From an uncultured Bacteroidales bacterium (GTDB lineage: Bacteria; Bacteroidota; Bacteroidia; Bacteroidales; P3): DNA of 64,000 nt. The position numbers and the translations under genes are program-made. The stretch is taken from assembly GCA_937884485.1 (NCBI GenBank), contig CALGCG010000057.1, positions 5,184 to 69,183 on the forward strand, read 5' to 3'. The notes beneath the pieces were generated by a model. It did no database searches and had not been told where the DNA came from. It saw nothing but the letters and a program-made list of their open reading frames with translations. Shown piece after piece: positions 42,525-51,509 of this stretch (positions within the stretch are counted from its first letter, which is position 1; every line of letters begins with the position of its first letter).

Positions 42525-43703
42525 TCAATTCCTCAATTCTCTCGTGGCGCGTTCGAAGATGCCGTTGCACCAGGCCAGTGCCAGGCCGTAGTTGCTCACG
42601 GGGACGCCCGCCTCCAGCGCCGGCAGCAGTCGCGCGCGCACCTGCTGCTTCGTGATGACGCATCCGCCGCACTGTATCACCAGCGCATACTTCGACAGGT
42701 TGGCAGGCAGCGGCGACTGCCCGCCAATCACCTCGCACTCAATGTTCTTTCCCGTCTTCTTTTTCAACGCGGCAGGCAGTTTCACCCGGCCGATGTCCTC
42801 GCAGGTCACATTGTGTGTGCAGCTCTCCAGCAGCAGCACCCGGTCGCCGTCCTCCAGGCGGCCAATGGTCTGTGTGCCACGCAGGTACTCCTCAAACATG
42901 CCCTTCTGGCGTGCCAGCACCACGCTGAAGCTCGTCAGCGGCACCTCCTCGGGCACCGTGTCCGCCACCTGCTTGAACGCCTGGCTGTCGGTGACCACCA
43001 GGCGAGGCTCCTCGCGCAGCGAGGCCAGGGTGCCCTCCAGCTCTGCGGGCTGGCAGAAGTAGGCGCGGGCATGCAGGTCCATCAGGTCGCGCAGCACCTG
43101 CACCTGCGGCAGAATCATCCTCCCTTCGGGGGCCGAACTGTCGATGGGCGTCACCAGCACCACGGTATCGTCCTGGCTCACAATGTCTCCCAGCAAACTC
43201 TTGCTGCGGTAGGCGCTCTCCGGCATCGCCCGGCGGATGGCCTCGATGAGGCCCTCGCGTAGCGTCGGGTCGGTGGTGGTCAGCTGGTAATCCGGGAGTT
43301 CCGGGTTTTCCGGATTATCCGGAGCATCCGGAATATCCGTTTTGCTCCTGATTTTCAGCAGCGGCGTGCCGTGCCCGGTGCACCAGCGCACCACGCGCTC
43401 CTCGGGCTCGCCCCACTCCGTGTAGAGCAGCAGCGCCAGGTCCACTTCGGCCAACGCCGCCATGCTCTTCTCCACGCGCTGGGCCCCGAGGGCTCCCTCG
43501 TCGTCGATGCCGGCGGTGTCGACGAGCACCACGGGGCCTATGCCGCCGATTTCCATGCTCTTGCGCACGGGGTCGGTGGTCGTTCCGGCAGTGTCGCTGA
43601 CGATGGCTATCTGCTGGCCCGTCAGGTAGTTGACCATGGAGCTCTTGCCCACATTCCTCCTGCCAAACAGGCCGATACGCGGTTTCAGTTCGTTTCCAAT
43701 CAT
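42525..43703 (-). CDS. hydF: [FeFe]-hydrogenase maturation GTPase HydF
   Basis: 392 residues from ATG 43703; the longer ORF to 43784 runs past the promoter. The Era-like GTPase (GRRNVGKSS, residues ~13-21; DTAGTTTDP; VDTAGIDD) is followed by the dimerisation region and the cluster domain ESCTHNVTCEDIGR and CGGC. The Fe-S ligands are C295, H297, C345 and C348. The usual HCGGC is here QCGGC (Q344). HydF is the scaffold that hands the 2Fe subcluster to the hydrogenase; HydE, HydG and the hydrogenase are not in this window. A PDAPDNPENPELP stretch from a TTCCGG microrepeat sits between the G4-like motif and the dimerisation region. Confidence 0.92.
   Translation of the reverse strand: MIGNELKPRIGLFGRRNVGKSSMVNYLTGQQIAIVSDTAGTTTDPVRKSMEIGGIGPVVLVDTAGIDDEGALGAQRVEKSMAALAEVDLALLLYTEWGEPEERVVRWCTGHGTPLLKIRSKTDIPDAPDNPENPELPDYQLTTTDPTLREGLIEAIRRAMPESAYRSKSLLGDIVSQDDTVVLVTPIDSSAPEGRMILPQVQVLRDLMDLHARAYFCQPAELEGTLASLREEPRLVVTDSQAFKQVADTVPEEVPLTSFSVVLARQKGMFEEYLRGTQTIGRLEDGDRVLLLESCTHNVTCEDIGRVKLPAALKKKTGKNIECEVIGGQSPLPANLSKYALVIQCGGCVITKQQVRARLLPALEAGVPVSNYGLALAWCNGIFERATRELRN
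43292..43340. repeat. Tandem TTCCGG microrepeat in HydF
   Basis: AATCCGGGAGTTCCGGGTTTTCCGG and following units of ~9 bp, read as PDAPDNPENPELP. It shares sequence with the GH2 repeat at 38366. Confidence 0.55.
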
Positions 43704-43707
43704 GCTG

Positions 43708-43715
43708 CAAAGATA
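43708..43715 (-). promoter_or_regulatory. -7 element directly before hydF
   Basis: TATCTTTG on the minus strand only 4 bp before the ATG at 43703. If used, the mRNA would be almost leaderless. No good -33 was seen. Confidence 0.45.
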
Positions 43716-43776
43716 CGAAAAAAATAGTAATCCGCACGCGATATGTAAAAAATTCCTTTCCCCGACCCTCCAACTC

Positions 43777-43854
43777 CCTATCATGTTCTTCCCAGGAAGA
43801 GGAGGGTAAGAGGCGGGTAAGAACGAGGTAAGAAGATGGGAAGAAGATGATGCC
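43777..43854 (+). repeat. 78-bp intergenic element, copy E
   Basis: CCTATCATGTTCTTCCC at the left, GGGAAGAAGATGATGCC at the right, interior almost identical to copy A (GGTAAGAGGCGGGTAAGA). It lies in the 391-bp divergent gap between hydF and the secreted protein at 44095. The rest of the gap is AT-rich with the 44042 promoter. Confidence 0.8.
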
Positions 43855-44041
43855 TCTTCGGTGCTGATTATTAGATAGTTATGTGTTAAGTATTTCTGTT
43901 TTGCAAATATTTGGAAATCAATTGATTATGATTTTGTGTTTTTTATTGTTTTACGGCAAGTGCTTATCTCTTAAAAAATGTTAAATTGCATGGTTGGTGT
44001 AGACTTTTGGGAAAAAACCTGTTATATTATATATGAATGAT

Positions 44042-44072
44042 TTTGCACGAATGAGAAAAAAATGTATATTTG
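44042..44072 (+). promoter_or_regulatory. Promoter TTTG-N19-TATATTTG
   Basis: TTTG (44042-44045), 19 nt, TATATTTG (44065-44072), 22 bp before the ATG at 44095. It also rules out the earlier in-frame ATG at 44062. Confidence 0.7.
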
Positions 44073-44094
44073 CAATCATAAAAAATATTTCAAT

Positions 44095-45750
44095 ATGAGG
44101 TATTCACTTGCTCTATTGTTCTTGTTGTTAGTGTCTTGCGTTAGTGAATCGCAACGCAGGGAGGTACGTTTCTGTCCGCGCGAGGGGGCCAATCCGGCCA
44201 GCACGTGGACGCTGATGGGCATTGCGCGCAACACGGAGGATCCGCTGTGGATACGCATGGAGCGCGAGGACGGCAAGGGTGAGCCCGTGGAGTGGAAGAT
44301 TGCCGGCGGCAAGGGTACGGAGTTCCTCTACCTGCCGCCTGCGGCGCCGGGGCGCTACCTTCTGCGGGCCTCGCTGAAGAAGGGCGGCCCTTGGCTGGAT
44401 GAGATTGTGGTTTTCCGGTCCGACACGGTGATGGTGTTCAATTGCGACGAGAATTTCTTCCAGATTGGCACCGAGGGTTTTATGCTCGATGCCGTCAGCG
44501 GCAAACCCATCCCGGGCGTCGAGGTGAAGGTGACCGACTACGAGGACAGTACGTGGGTGAGGACGGTGCGGACGGACTCGACGGGGGCCTACCGGCTCGA
44601 GGGTCTGGTGCCGTGGAAGGAATATGTTGTTGAATCGGGCACGCAGGTCATGGGCATTATCTACCAAGGGGATGCCTTCGGGCGCTATCGGTTCTTCGGC
44701 GACACGCTGCGCATAGTTGCCCGGGGCTTCTCGCCCGAGGGCCGGTTGGTGGACAGGGATGGCCGGAAGGTGGCCTCGGTGCGCTTCAAACCCAACGACT
44801 TGGGCGTTGGCGAGGCAATGGCGTTGATGCCCAAGGGGAATTATTTTCACATGATTTTAAACCAGAACGATACGATTTCCGTCGTGCGGCCCGATACTGC
44901 CGACAATGCTACGTATTATTACCCTAACTCACGTGAAATACAGACTGTTCCATCGGAGGATAACCGCTTTCGCTTCACGGTGGCGAGTCATGGCAACGAG
45001 CCGTTCCGGACGACGGTGCATGTCGATGTGATGCGCATTGCCGACCCGCAGCCCTGGCGCATGAGCACCTTCATTTCCACGCCGATATGGGCGAAGGGTA
45101 TCCACCATTCGATAGACAGTGCCGAGTTCGCCCGCCGTTTCCCGTACCTGCTGATGGACACCCTGAACCGCCATTCGCTGTCCGCGCTGCCCTCGTTTAC
45201 CCTCGCGGACTCCTATGACATCGCGATGTCGCTGGGTGATACGGCAAGCGTCGACCTGTCGCGTCTGGCGCCCGGGTCGTACCGCATCGCCCTGCAGATG
45301 CCTCTGCCGGAGGGAAGTGTGGATTCCATCGAGAGGCTCTATTTCCACTATCACACTCCCGGCTACCGCCTTGGCAGCGGTGCTTTCTATGCCGACATTG
45401 TCGGCGGGCGGCACCTGGCCGTGGGCGACACGCTGCGGGTGAAGGTGGGCAGCTGCTACCGCGGGGTGACGGTGATGTGCCAGGTGGAGGTGAATGGCAA
45501 TGTGTTGGAGGTTAAGCGGTTGGAGTTCAACGACAACGATACGGTGCTTGCCCTTCCGTTGCGGCGCCGGGGCGTGGTGCAGATGAAGTTCCTGTCGATG
45601 TGGCAGGGCGAGTTTGAGTCGTGGACCGCGAGTGCCGACGTGGGGCGCACGCGGTTGGACTGGTACTGGGACGAACTCTACAGCAACAAGACGTACGACC
45701 TCTCCAGGCAGTATGACATCAGAAATTGGGAATTAGGAATTGGGAATTAG
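44095..45750 (+). CDS. Secreted protein resembling the MG region of bacterial alpha-2-macroglobulins
   Basis: 551 residues from ATG 44095. The signal LALLFLLLVSCVSE contains a lipobox (Cys near residue 15), so it may be a lipoprotein. Residues ~85-110 (APGRYLLRASLKKGG) and ~130-185 (GTEGFMLDAVSGKPIPGVEVKVTDYEDSTWVRTVRTDSTGAYRLEG) match the domain pair that in Bacteroidetes alpha-2-macroglobulins joins an MG domain to a carboxypeptidase-regulatory-like domain. It is paralogous to the next gene (both share the SAEFxxRFP and QVEVNG motifs). No thioester domain is present. The C-terminus RNWELGIGN comes from a GGAATT tandem microrepeat that also supplies the stop. Confidence 0.7.
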   Translation: MRYSLALLFLLLVSCVSESQRREVRFCPREGANPASTWTLMGIARNTEDPLWIRMEREDGKGEPVEWKIAGGKGTEFLYLPPAAPGRYLLRASLKKGGPWLDEIVVFRSDTVMVFNCDENFFQIGTEGFMLDAVSGKPIPGVEVKVTDYEDSTWVRTVRTDSTGAYRLEGLVPWKEYVVESGTQVMGIIYQGDAFGRYRFFGDTLRIVARGFSPEGRLVDRDGRKVASVRFKPNDLGVGEAMALMPKGNYFHMILNQNDTISVVRPDTADNATYYYPNSREIQTVPSEDNRFRFTVASHGNEPFRTTVHVDVMRIADPQPWRMSTFISTPIWAKGIHHSIDSAEFARRFPYLLMDTLNRHSLSALPSFTLADSYDIAMSLGDTASVDLSRLAPGSYRIALQMPLPEGSVDSIERLYFHYHTPGYRLGSGAFYADIVGGRHLAVGDTLRVKVGSCYRGVTVMCQVEVNGNVLEVKRLEFNDNDTVLALPLRRRGVVQMKFLSMWQGEFESWTASADVGRTRLDWYWDELYSNKTYDLSRQYDIRNWELGIGN

Positions 45751-45752
45751 GA
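45722..45752. repeat. Tandem GGGAATTAGGAATT microrepeat at a gene end
   Basis: GAAATTGGGAATTAGGAATTGGGAATTAGG encodes the last residues (NWELGIGN) and stop of the 44095 gene. The native protein probably ended near SRQYDI. Confidence 0.5.
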
Positions 45753-45753
45753 T

Positions 45754-48315
45754 ATGAAACGATATGTTTTTGGGGTATTGTTGGTGCTGGTTGCTACCGC
45801 GTTGCAGGCGCAGGAGAACCCCGCGCCCGTGCCGCCCAACTACGAGCGCATCGACAAGGAGACGCGCCGCTGGTTCGGGGAGTACCGCTACCGCAGCCTC
45901 GTCCGCCGCTTCGAGCGCGGCGACACGTCGCTGACCGTCGACCACTACCGTTGCCTCTACTACGGTGCCGGCCAGCGTGGCGACACCGCCTATACGCTCT
46001 CCGCCTGCAGCCGCCGTGCGGGCAACGCCGGATGGCTCCAGTTGATGGGGTTGGTTCAGGCCGTGTGGTCCTCCGGCAACGGAAGCGACACGCTGCCGTT
46101 CCACGTGGCCTCCTATGCCGATGCGCGTTATATGCGCGACGACACCGGCGACCCTGATGTGTGTTGCTCGCTGATGGGCAAGCCGTTGCGGCGGCGGACT
46201 ACCGCCAGGGTGGAGCCGTTGGTTCCGCGCAGCGGACGCGACATCTTCGGCGACCGCGACAGCGTGGCCATGGTGCAGCTGGGTGTGCTGCCCACGGCGG
46301 AGCAGCGGCGCCTCTTCGACCTCGCCTCCAATCACGACCATCTGGCCAAGGATTCGCTGCGGCGCAGCTATGAGGGCAGGCCCAACGGCAGCCTGTGGTT
46401 CGACCTCCAGATGGCCGAGCGCGACGGATGGTCGTCGGATGAATACGAGTTGCAGCTCCATAGCCATCGAGGCGACACCTCGTTGCTGCTGGCGGAATAC
46501 TACCTGCGCATGGCCAAGGAAGCCCTCGAGGATGCCGAGAAGTATGGCGCAGGCTATCGCTATCGGGATATTATTGGATGGTGCGATACCATCTGTCGCT
46601 TCTGGCCCTACAGCGTTGCGGCGCAGCATGCTGCCGTTTTGCGGGCAAGGGTGCTGACGGGCGATGTGCGCCTGAAAGACGACCACCGCCCCTACATCGT
46701 GCCCTATGCTGCCGGCGAGTGGGCCCTGGGCACACTGTGGCACCGCATGACGAAGAAGGTCTACCTGAGGCTGACACCGTTGGATACCTTGGAACGGGAA
46801 CATCCGAAGGTGTTGAATGAGTGGTCGATGGAGGTGACGGAACATTCCGATCTGGACTACCACGAGGCCTACGTCTACCTGCCGCCTATGCCCACGGGGC
46901 GCTACCTGCTGTGGGCTTCGGCCGACAGTCTTTTTCGTAGCTACGAGGCGCAGGAGGTCGTCTTCTCCGACCGCTACCTCATGGCCGACAAGGTGGGGCG
47001 CGGCGTGGTGATGGACAGCCGCACCGGCAAGCCCATCCAAGGTTTCGAAGTCCACCTGCAATATGAAGGCCATACCGTCGCCACCACGCGCACCGACCCC
47101 AATGGCTGCTTCGCCATCGAGGTCCCCGATTCAGGCAACGAGTATCGCTACACGCTCTACGCCCCCTACAAAGGGGTGGACCTCGCCCGCTCCTCCCATG
47201 CCTATCATACTGACCTCTGGTATTTTGAACTCGATACCGCCCGCTTCGAGGATGACTTGGATGATGATGAGGATGACTTGGATGAGGATGATTTGGACGA
47301 AGAGGAGCCGCAGGAGGACGAGGAAGGGAATGGCAATTTCGACGGGGAGGGATGTGACCTCTACCTCGACAGCGCCACGTGCGACAGCCTCTGGTTTTCC
47401 TATGGCTATTGGGACTATATGAAGGGCGGAATGAAGTCCACGCCCGCGGTCGACGCCGAGCTCTCGGTGGCGCGTCTGCTGCCGCCCGCCGTCCATCGGC
47501 TCAACCACACCATGCTTTCGCGTAAAGCCGAGCATTCCATGGATTCCGCCGAGTTCGAACATCGCTTCCCAGGCTTTGCCTACAGCCCTTACATTAACAA
47601 TACCGGCCTTTGGCCTGTGGCCGACAGCGTGACCCTGCGCCAGCGCTTTGCACCCGCCAGGCTTCATGCCTTCGCCCTCCCTCCGATGGCGTCCGACGGC
47701 GTCTATCGCGTCACCGTCAGGGCAGGGGAGAAGACCACGCATACCACCCTTTACCAAGGCCGCACGCCGATAACCACTTCGCATGTCGACGCCTGGGCGG
47801 AGCATCCCGGCCCGATAGCCCTCGGCGACACCATCCGCATACACCTCGCCTCGTGGCAGAAGGACGTGCAGGCCGTCGTACAGTTGGAGGTGAACGGAAG
47901 GGTGACGGATGTGCGCCGTGTTTTGCTGCATGGAAAAGAGCTGGTGCTGGAGTATCCCGTGGGCAACCAGGAGGGCATCGTGCTGTGGAAAGTGGCGTCG
48001 GTGTGGCACGGCGAGCCGTCGAACGCGGCGATAATGTTCGCAGTGGGTCCCCATGCGGGCGACTATGAAAAGCAATACAACAGCGAATTGTACTACATAG
48101 AGAACCACCTGCTCGATTGGAGTCGCTTCTACGACGAGCAACGTCTGCGTCAGGCCCCGCAGGCCGTCTATCCCGACCGTCAGCAGTTTGTCCCGTCGGT
48201 GTGGCGCTACCTCGATCTCCGCGAGAAGGGCCTGCGTGGCATGCACCTCTATTGCCCCGGTGAATACAACCGTTGGCGCAACATCAGTTACATGTGGCGA
48301 ATATTCTGCCGTTAG
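45754..48315 (+). CDS. Secreted protein: DUF4919-like start, macroglobulin-like middle
   Basis: 853 residues, signal peptide (about 1-19, ending LQAQE). Residues ~25-130 (YRSLVRRFERGDTSLTVDHYRCLYYGAG) match the DUF4919 pattern of Bacteroidetes. About residues 260-300 (GWCDTICRFWPYSVAAQHAAVLRARV) and 380-470 (MPTGRYLLWASADSLFRSYEAQEVVFSDRYLMADKVGRGVVMDSRTGKPIQGFEV) match the N-terminal part of bacterial alpha-2-macroglobulins, as in the previous gene. An acidic Asp/Glu run lies at ~497-525. The bait and thioester regions are missing. It starts 3 bp after its paralogue. Its stop overlaps the converging mutS2 stop by 4 bp. Confidence 0.72.
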   Translation: MKRYVFGVLLVLVATALQAQENPAPVPPNYERIDKETRRWFGEYRYRSLVRRFERGDTSLTVDHYRCLYYGAGQRGDTAYTLSACSRRAGNAGWLQLMGLVQAVWSSGNGSDTLPFHVASYADARYMRDDTGDPDVCCSLMGKPLRRRTTARVEPLVPRSGRDIFGDRDSVAMVQLGVLPTAEQRRLFDLASNHDHLAKDSLRRSYEGRPNGSLWFDLQMAERDGWSSDEYELQLHSHRGDTSLLLAEYYLRMAKEALEDAEKYGAGYRYRDIIGWCDTICRFWPYSVAAQHAAVLRARVLTGDVRLKDDHRPYIVPYAAGEWALGTLWHRMTKKVYLRLTPLDTLEREHPKVLNEWSMEVTEHSDLDYHEAYVYLPPMPTGRYLLWASADSLFRSYEAQEVVFSDRYLMADKVGRGVVMDSRTGKPIQGFEVHLQYEGHTVATTRTDPNGCFAIEVPDSGNEYRYTLYAPYKGVDLARSSHAYHTDLWYFELDTARFEDDLDDDEDDLDEDDLDEEEPQEDEEGNGNFDGEGCDLYLDSATCDSLWFSYGYWDYMKGGMKSTPAVDAELSVARLLPPAVHRLNHTMLSRKAEHSMDSAEFEHRFPGFAYSPYINNTGLWPVADSVTLRQRFAPARLHAFALPPMASDGVYRVTVRAGEKTTHTTLYQGRTPITTSHVDAWAEHPGPIALGDTIRIHLASWQKDVQAVVQLEVNGRVTDVRRVLLHGKELVLEYPVGNQEGIVLWKVASVWHGEPSNAAIMFAVGPHAGDYEKQYNSELYYIENHLLDWSRFYDEQRLRQAPQAVYPDRQQFVPSVWRYLDLREKGLRGMHLYCPGEYNRWRNISYMWRIFCR

Positions 48316-50753
48316 CGCAGTTCGACGATGGTGACGCCCACGCCTCCCAGCTCCACCTTTTCGGGGTGGAAGGAACGTACTTCGCGGATGGATTTCAGCT
48401 CCTGGTGGATGACCTGCATGAGGATGCCGTAGCCTTTGCCGTGGAGGATGCGCACCTCCTTCTCGGAGAGGAGCAGGGCCTCGTCGATGAACTTGTGCAG
48501 CATGTCCAAGGCCTCTTCGGCGCGGTGGCCGCGGAGGTCGAGGGTGGGGTTGAAGTGGGCGCGCTTCTCGTTCATGTCGCTGTAGATGGAGGAGAACGTC
48601 TGGCTGCCCGGCTGTTTGGCCGTGGGAATCTTCTGCTTGGCGGTGCCTTGCAGGCGGCTGAGGGGGATGGTCATGCGGATGGAGTTGCTCTCCACGACGG
48701 CTTTCTTTCCCTTGATTTCGACCACCTGGCCGAAGGTCTCCTCTCCGTCGATGCGGACAATGGTGCCCACCAGAATCGGGATGTTTTTTTCTCTATCAGA
48801 ACTTGAAGAACTGTCGGAACTGCGACTCTTTTCTTTTTGTTCTTTTAGTTCTGATTGAGCTTTGATGTTCTGTTCTGTGGCTTCGGCCAGGCGGGCGCGG
48901 GCTTGCTGGGTGGCTTCCTTCTCGGCGTGGGCGCTCTTGATGTCACTGATGGTGCGCTCGACGGTGCGGTTGGCACCCTCGAGGATCTGCTGTGCCTCGC
49001 GGCGGGCGCCGCCGATGATTTCGTTGCGGCGTGCCTGGAGGTTGTCGCTCAGGCGCTGGTATTTCTGCGTCACCTCGCTCAGGAACTCGTCGGCCACACG
49101 CAGCTCCTCCTTTTTCTTCTCGATTTCTTTCTTGTCCAGCTCCAGCTGTTGCAGCTGGTGCTCGAAGTTGAGCTGTTCGCGGCCCACTTTCTCGCCTGCG
49201 CGGTCGAGGATGTCCTTGGGGAAACCGATGCTTTCGGCAATCTCGAAGGCAAAGCTGGAACCGGGGTGGCCGACGTTGAGGCGGTAGAGGGGGCGCATGT
49301 GTTCGGTGTCGAAGAGCATGGCTCCGTTGACGACACCGGGCATGTGGTCGGCCAGGAGTTTGAGGTCGGCATAGTGGGTGGTGACGACGCCGAAGGCCCC
49401 TTTGTCGTACAGCTCTTCGAGGACGGCCTCGGCGATGGCGCAGCCGGAGCGCGGCTCGGTGCCGCCGCCCAGCTCGTCGAGGAGGAAGAGGGTGCTCTCG
49501 TTGGCGCTGGCCAGGAGCTCCTTCATGTTCTGCAGGTGCGAGGTGTAGGTGGAGAGGTCGTTGTCGAGGCTCTGCTGGTCGCCGATGTCAATGAAGACGG
49601 AGGAGAAGAGGCCGCACTCCGATGTGGGGCGCAGGGGTACGGGCATGCCGCATTGCAGCATGTATTGTATCAGCCCCACGGCTTTGAGCAGCACGGACTT
49701 GCCGCCGGCGTTGGGGCCGGAGATAATGAGGATGCGGGAGGATTGAGAATCCAGTTGCAGGCTGAAAGGTATCACACAGTCTTTTTTCTGCAGATAGAGT
49801 ATCGGGTGGCGTGCGTCGAGCCATTCGATGCGGGGCTCGGGGTGGAGCAGAGGCACGGCGGCGTTGAGCTCCACGGCCACGCGGGCTTTGGCACGGAGGA
49901 AGTCGATGCGGGCCAGGAAGCGGTAGGCCTCCTCGAGCTGCGGCAGCAGGGGCCGCAGGCGGTCGCTGAAGGTGAGGAGGATGCGCTGTATCTCGTGGCG
50001 TTCGTCGAAGTCCAGCTCGCGCAGGTCGTTGCCCAGCTCCACCACCTCGGAAGGCTCGACGAAGGCTGTCTGGTGGCTGGCACTCTCGTCCTGTATGAGG
50101 CCGCGCATCTTGCGGCGGTGGGTGGTGAGGAGGGGGATGACGGGACGGCCGTCGCGGATGGTTACCTCGGCGCCTTCGGGGGCCCAGCCTTCGCGCTTGG
50201 CGCGGGCCAGGGCGCTGTTGACCTGGGCGTCGACCTCGGCGGCCTTGCGGGCCTTGGTGCGCCGTATCTCGGCCAGGGCGGGGGAGGCGTTGTCGTAGAG
50301 CTCGCCGTGGTCGTCGATGAGCTGGCCCAGGAGCGAGTTGATGACGTTGAGCTGCGAGGCTTTGCCGCCGTAGCCCAGCTCCACCTCGACGGCCACATTT
50401 CGCAGCGCCTCGTATTGTATGTGTTCCTCGGCGGTGAGGAAATAGTAGCATTCGCGGATGGTGCGCAGGGAGAGCTTGAGGTCGAAGAGGGCCTCGATGG
50501 GGATGAAGGTGTTGCCCACGCGCAGGTGGGTGAAGATGGGGGTGAGGTCGATGAAGTCCTGCTGGGGGAACTCGCTTTCCATAAGCACGATCTGTCGCAT
50601 CTCCTCGGTGAGCTGCAGCTCGTGGCGCAGGGTGTCGTAGTTGGTGGAGAAGTCCATGGCGTCGACCATCTGGCGGGCCAGGGCGTTGGTGGTGTGCTCC
50701 GCCACCATCTGGCGGATGCGGTCGAAGCCGAGTTTCTGTTCTATATTGTTCAT
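48312..50753 (-). CDS. mutS2: Endonuclease MutS2
   Basis: 813 residues: core and clamp domains, ABC-type ATPase with Walker A SGPNAGGKS (about residues 343-351) and DELGGGTEPRSG, a long helical coiled coil (about 510-640), a KOW-like segment, and the C-terminal Smr domain (DLRGHRAEEALDMLHKFIDEALL ... ILHGKGYGIL). MutS2 acts in suppression of recombination or in ribosome rescue. The SSDSSSSSD stretch in the linker derives from a 9-bp AGTTCTGAC microrepeat (48795-48840). Its ATG follows the nitrilase stop directly (TAAATG). Confidence 0.96.
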   Translation of the reverse strand: MNNIEQKLGFDRIRQMVAEHTTNALARQMVDAMDFSTNYDTLRHELQLTEEMRQIVLMESEFPQQDFIDLTPIFTHLRVGNTFIPIEALFDLKLSLRTIRECYYFLTAEEHIQYEALRNVAVEVELGYGGKASQLNVINSLLGQLIDDHGELYDNASPALAEIRRTKARKAAEVDAQVNSALARAKREGWAPEGAEVTIRDGRPVIPLLTTHRRKMRGLIQDESASHQTAFVEPSEVVELGNDLRELDFDERHEIQRILLTFSDRLRPLLPQLEEAYRFLARIDFLRAKARVAVELNAAVPLLHPEPRIEWLDARHPILYLQKKDCVIPFSLQLDSQSSRILIISGPNAGGKSVLLKAVGLIQYMLQCGMPVPLRPTSECGLFSSVFIDIGDQQSLDNDLSTYTSHLQNMKELLASANESTLFLLDELGGGTEPRSGCAIAEAVLEELYDKGAFGVVTTHYADLKLLADHMPGVVNGAMLFDTEHMRPLYRLNVGHPGSSFAFEIAESIGFPKDILDRAGEKVGREQLNFEHQLQQLELDKKEIEKKKEELRVADEFLSEVTQKYQRLSDNLQARRNEIIGGARREAQQILEGANRTVERTISDIKSAHAEKEATQQARARLAEATEQNIKAQSELKEQKEKSRSSDSSSSSDREKNIPILVGTIVRIDGEETFGQVVEIKGKKAVVESNSIRMTIPLSRLQGTAKQKIPTAKQPGSQTFSSIYSDMNEKRAHFNPTLDLRGHRAEEALDMLHKFIDEALLLSEKEVRILHGKGYGILMQVIHQELKSIREVRSFHPEKVELGGVGVTIVELR
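48795..48840. repeat. 9-bp tandem microrepeat in mutS2 linker
   Basis: Variants of AGTTCTGAC / AGTTCTTCA units, read on the minus strand as SRSSDSSSSSD between the coiled coil and the KOW-like segment. Confidence 0.5.
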
Positions 50754-51509
50754 TTAATCGAAGTCAAGGTATAAAGGCCATTTCTGGCGGAAGGAGTCGA
50801 GGCGTTGGCGGTCGAGGGTGGCGGTGAGGCAGAGGGAGCCGTCGGCGGTGCCGACGGGCATGCTGAAGCCTTTGTAGTCGACGATGGCGCTGTCGCCGCT
50901 GTATTCGCCGCCGACGCCGTCGATGCCCATGCGGTTGCAGCCGACGACATAGCTGAGGTTCTCGATGGCGCGGGCGCGGAGGAGGGTGGTCCAGGCCTCG
51001 CGGCGGCTGGCGGGCCAGTTGGCGCAGACGAGGAGGAGGTCGTAGGCCAGGCCGTCGTTGCGGAGCCACTTGGGGAAGCGCAGGTCGTAGCAGACGGCAG
51101 GCTTGATGCGCCACCCTTTGTATTCGAAGACCATGCGACAGGTGCCGCGGCTGATGATGTCGTGCTCGCCGCTGGGACGGAAGGTGTGGGCTTTGTCGTA
51201 AAAGCCATAGGTGCCGTCGGGCAGGACCCAATGCAAGCGGTTGAAGCAGCAGTCGCCCTCGCGGACAATCCAGGTGCCGACGAGGAGCACGTTGTGTTTC
51301 GAGGCCATCCCCTGTGCCCAGCGCAGGGTGGGACCGTCGGGGGCTTCGGCCAGCGAGGCCATGTGGTCGCCGAAGCCGGTGGTGAAGGTCTCGGGAATGA
51401 CGAAGATGTCGGTTCCCGATGGAACGGACGTCAAAGCCTCCGCCACCTGACGGCGGTTCTCTTCGGGCTGCGCCCAGACGATGTCGTGTTGATAGAGGGT
51501 TATGACCAT
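50754..51509 (-). CDS. Nitrilase-family carbon-nitrogen hydrolase (omega-amidase-like)
   Basis: 251 residues. Catalytic triad of the family: Glu in VIPETFTTGFG (~40), Lys in YDKAHTFRP (~110), Cys in KPAVCYDLRFP (~145). The size and the FRPSGEHD motif fit the Nit2/YafV omega-amidase group that deaminates alpha-ketoglutaramate, although other short amides are possible. It overlaps ribF by 10 bp and abuts mutS2. Confidence 0.88.
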   Translation of the reverse strand: MVITLYQHDIVWAQPEENRRQVAEALTSVPSGTDIFVIPETFTTGFGDHMASLAEAPDGPTLRWAQGMASKHNVLLVGTWIVREGDCCFNRLHWVLPDGTYGFYDKAHTFRPSGEHDIISRGTCRMVFEYKGWRIKPAVCYDLRFPKWLRNDGLAYDLLLVCANWPASRREAWTTLLRARAIENLSYVVGCNRMGIDGVGGEYSGDSAIVDYKGFSMPVGTADGSLCLTATLDRQRLDSFRQKWPLYLDFD

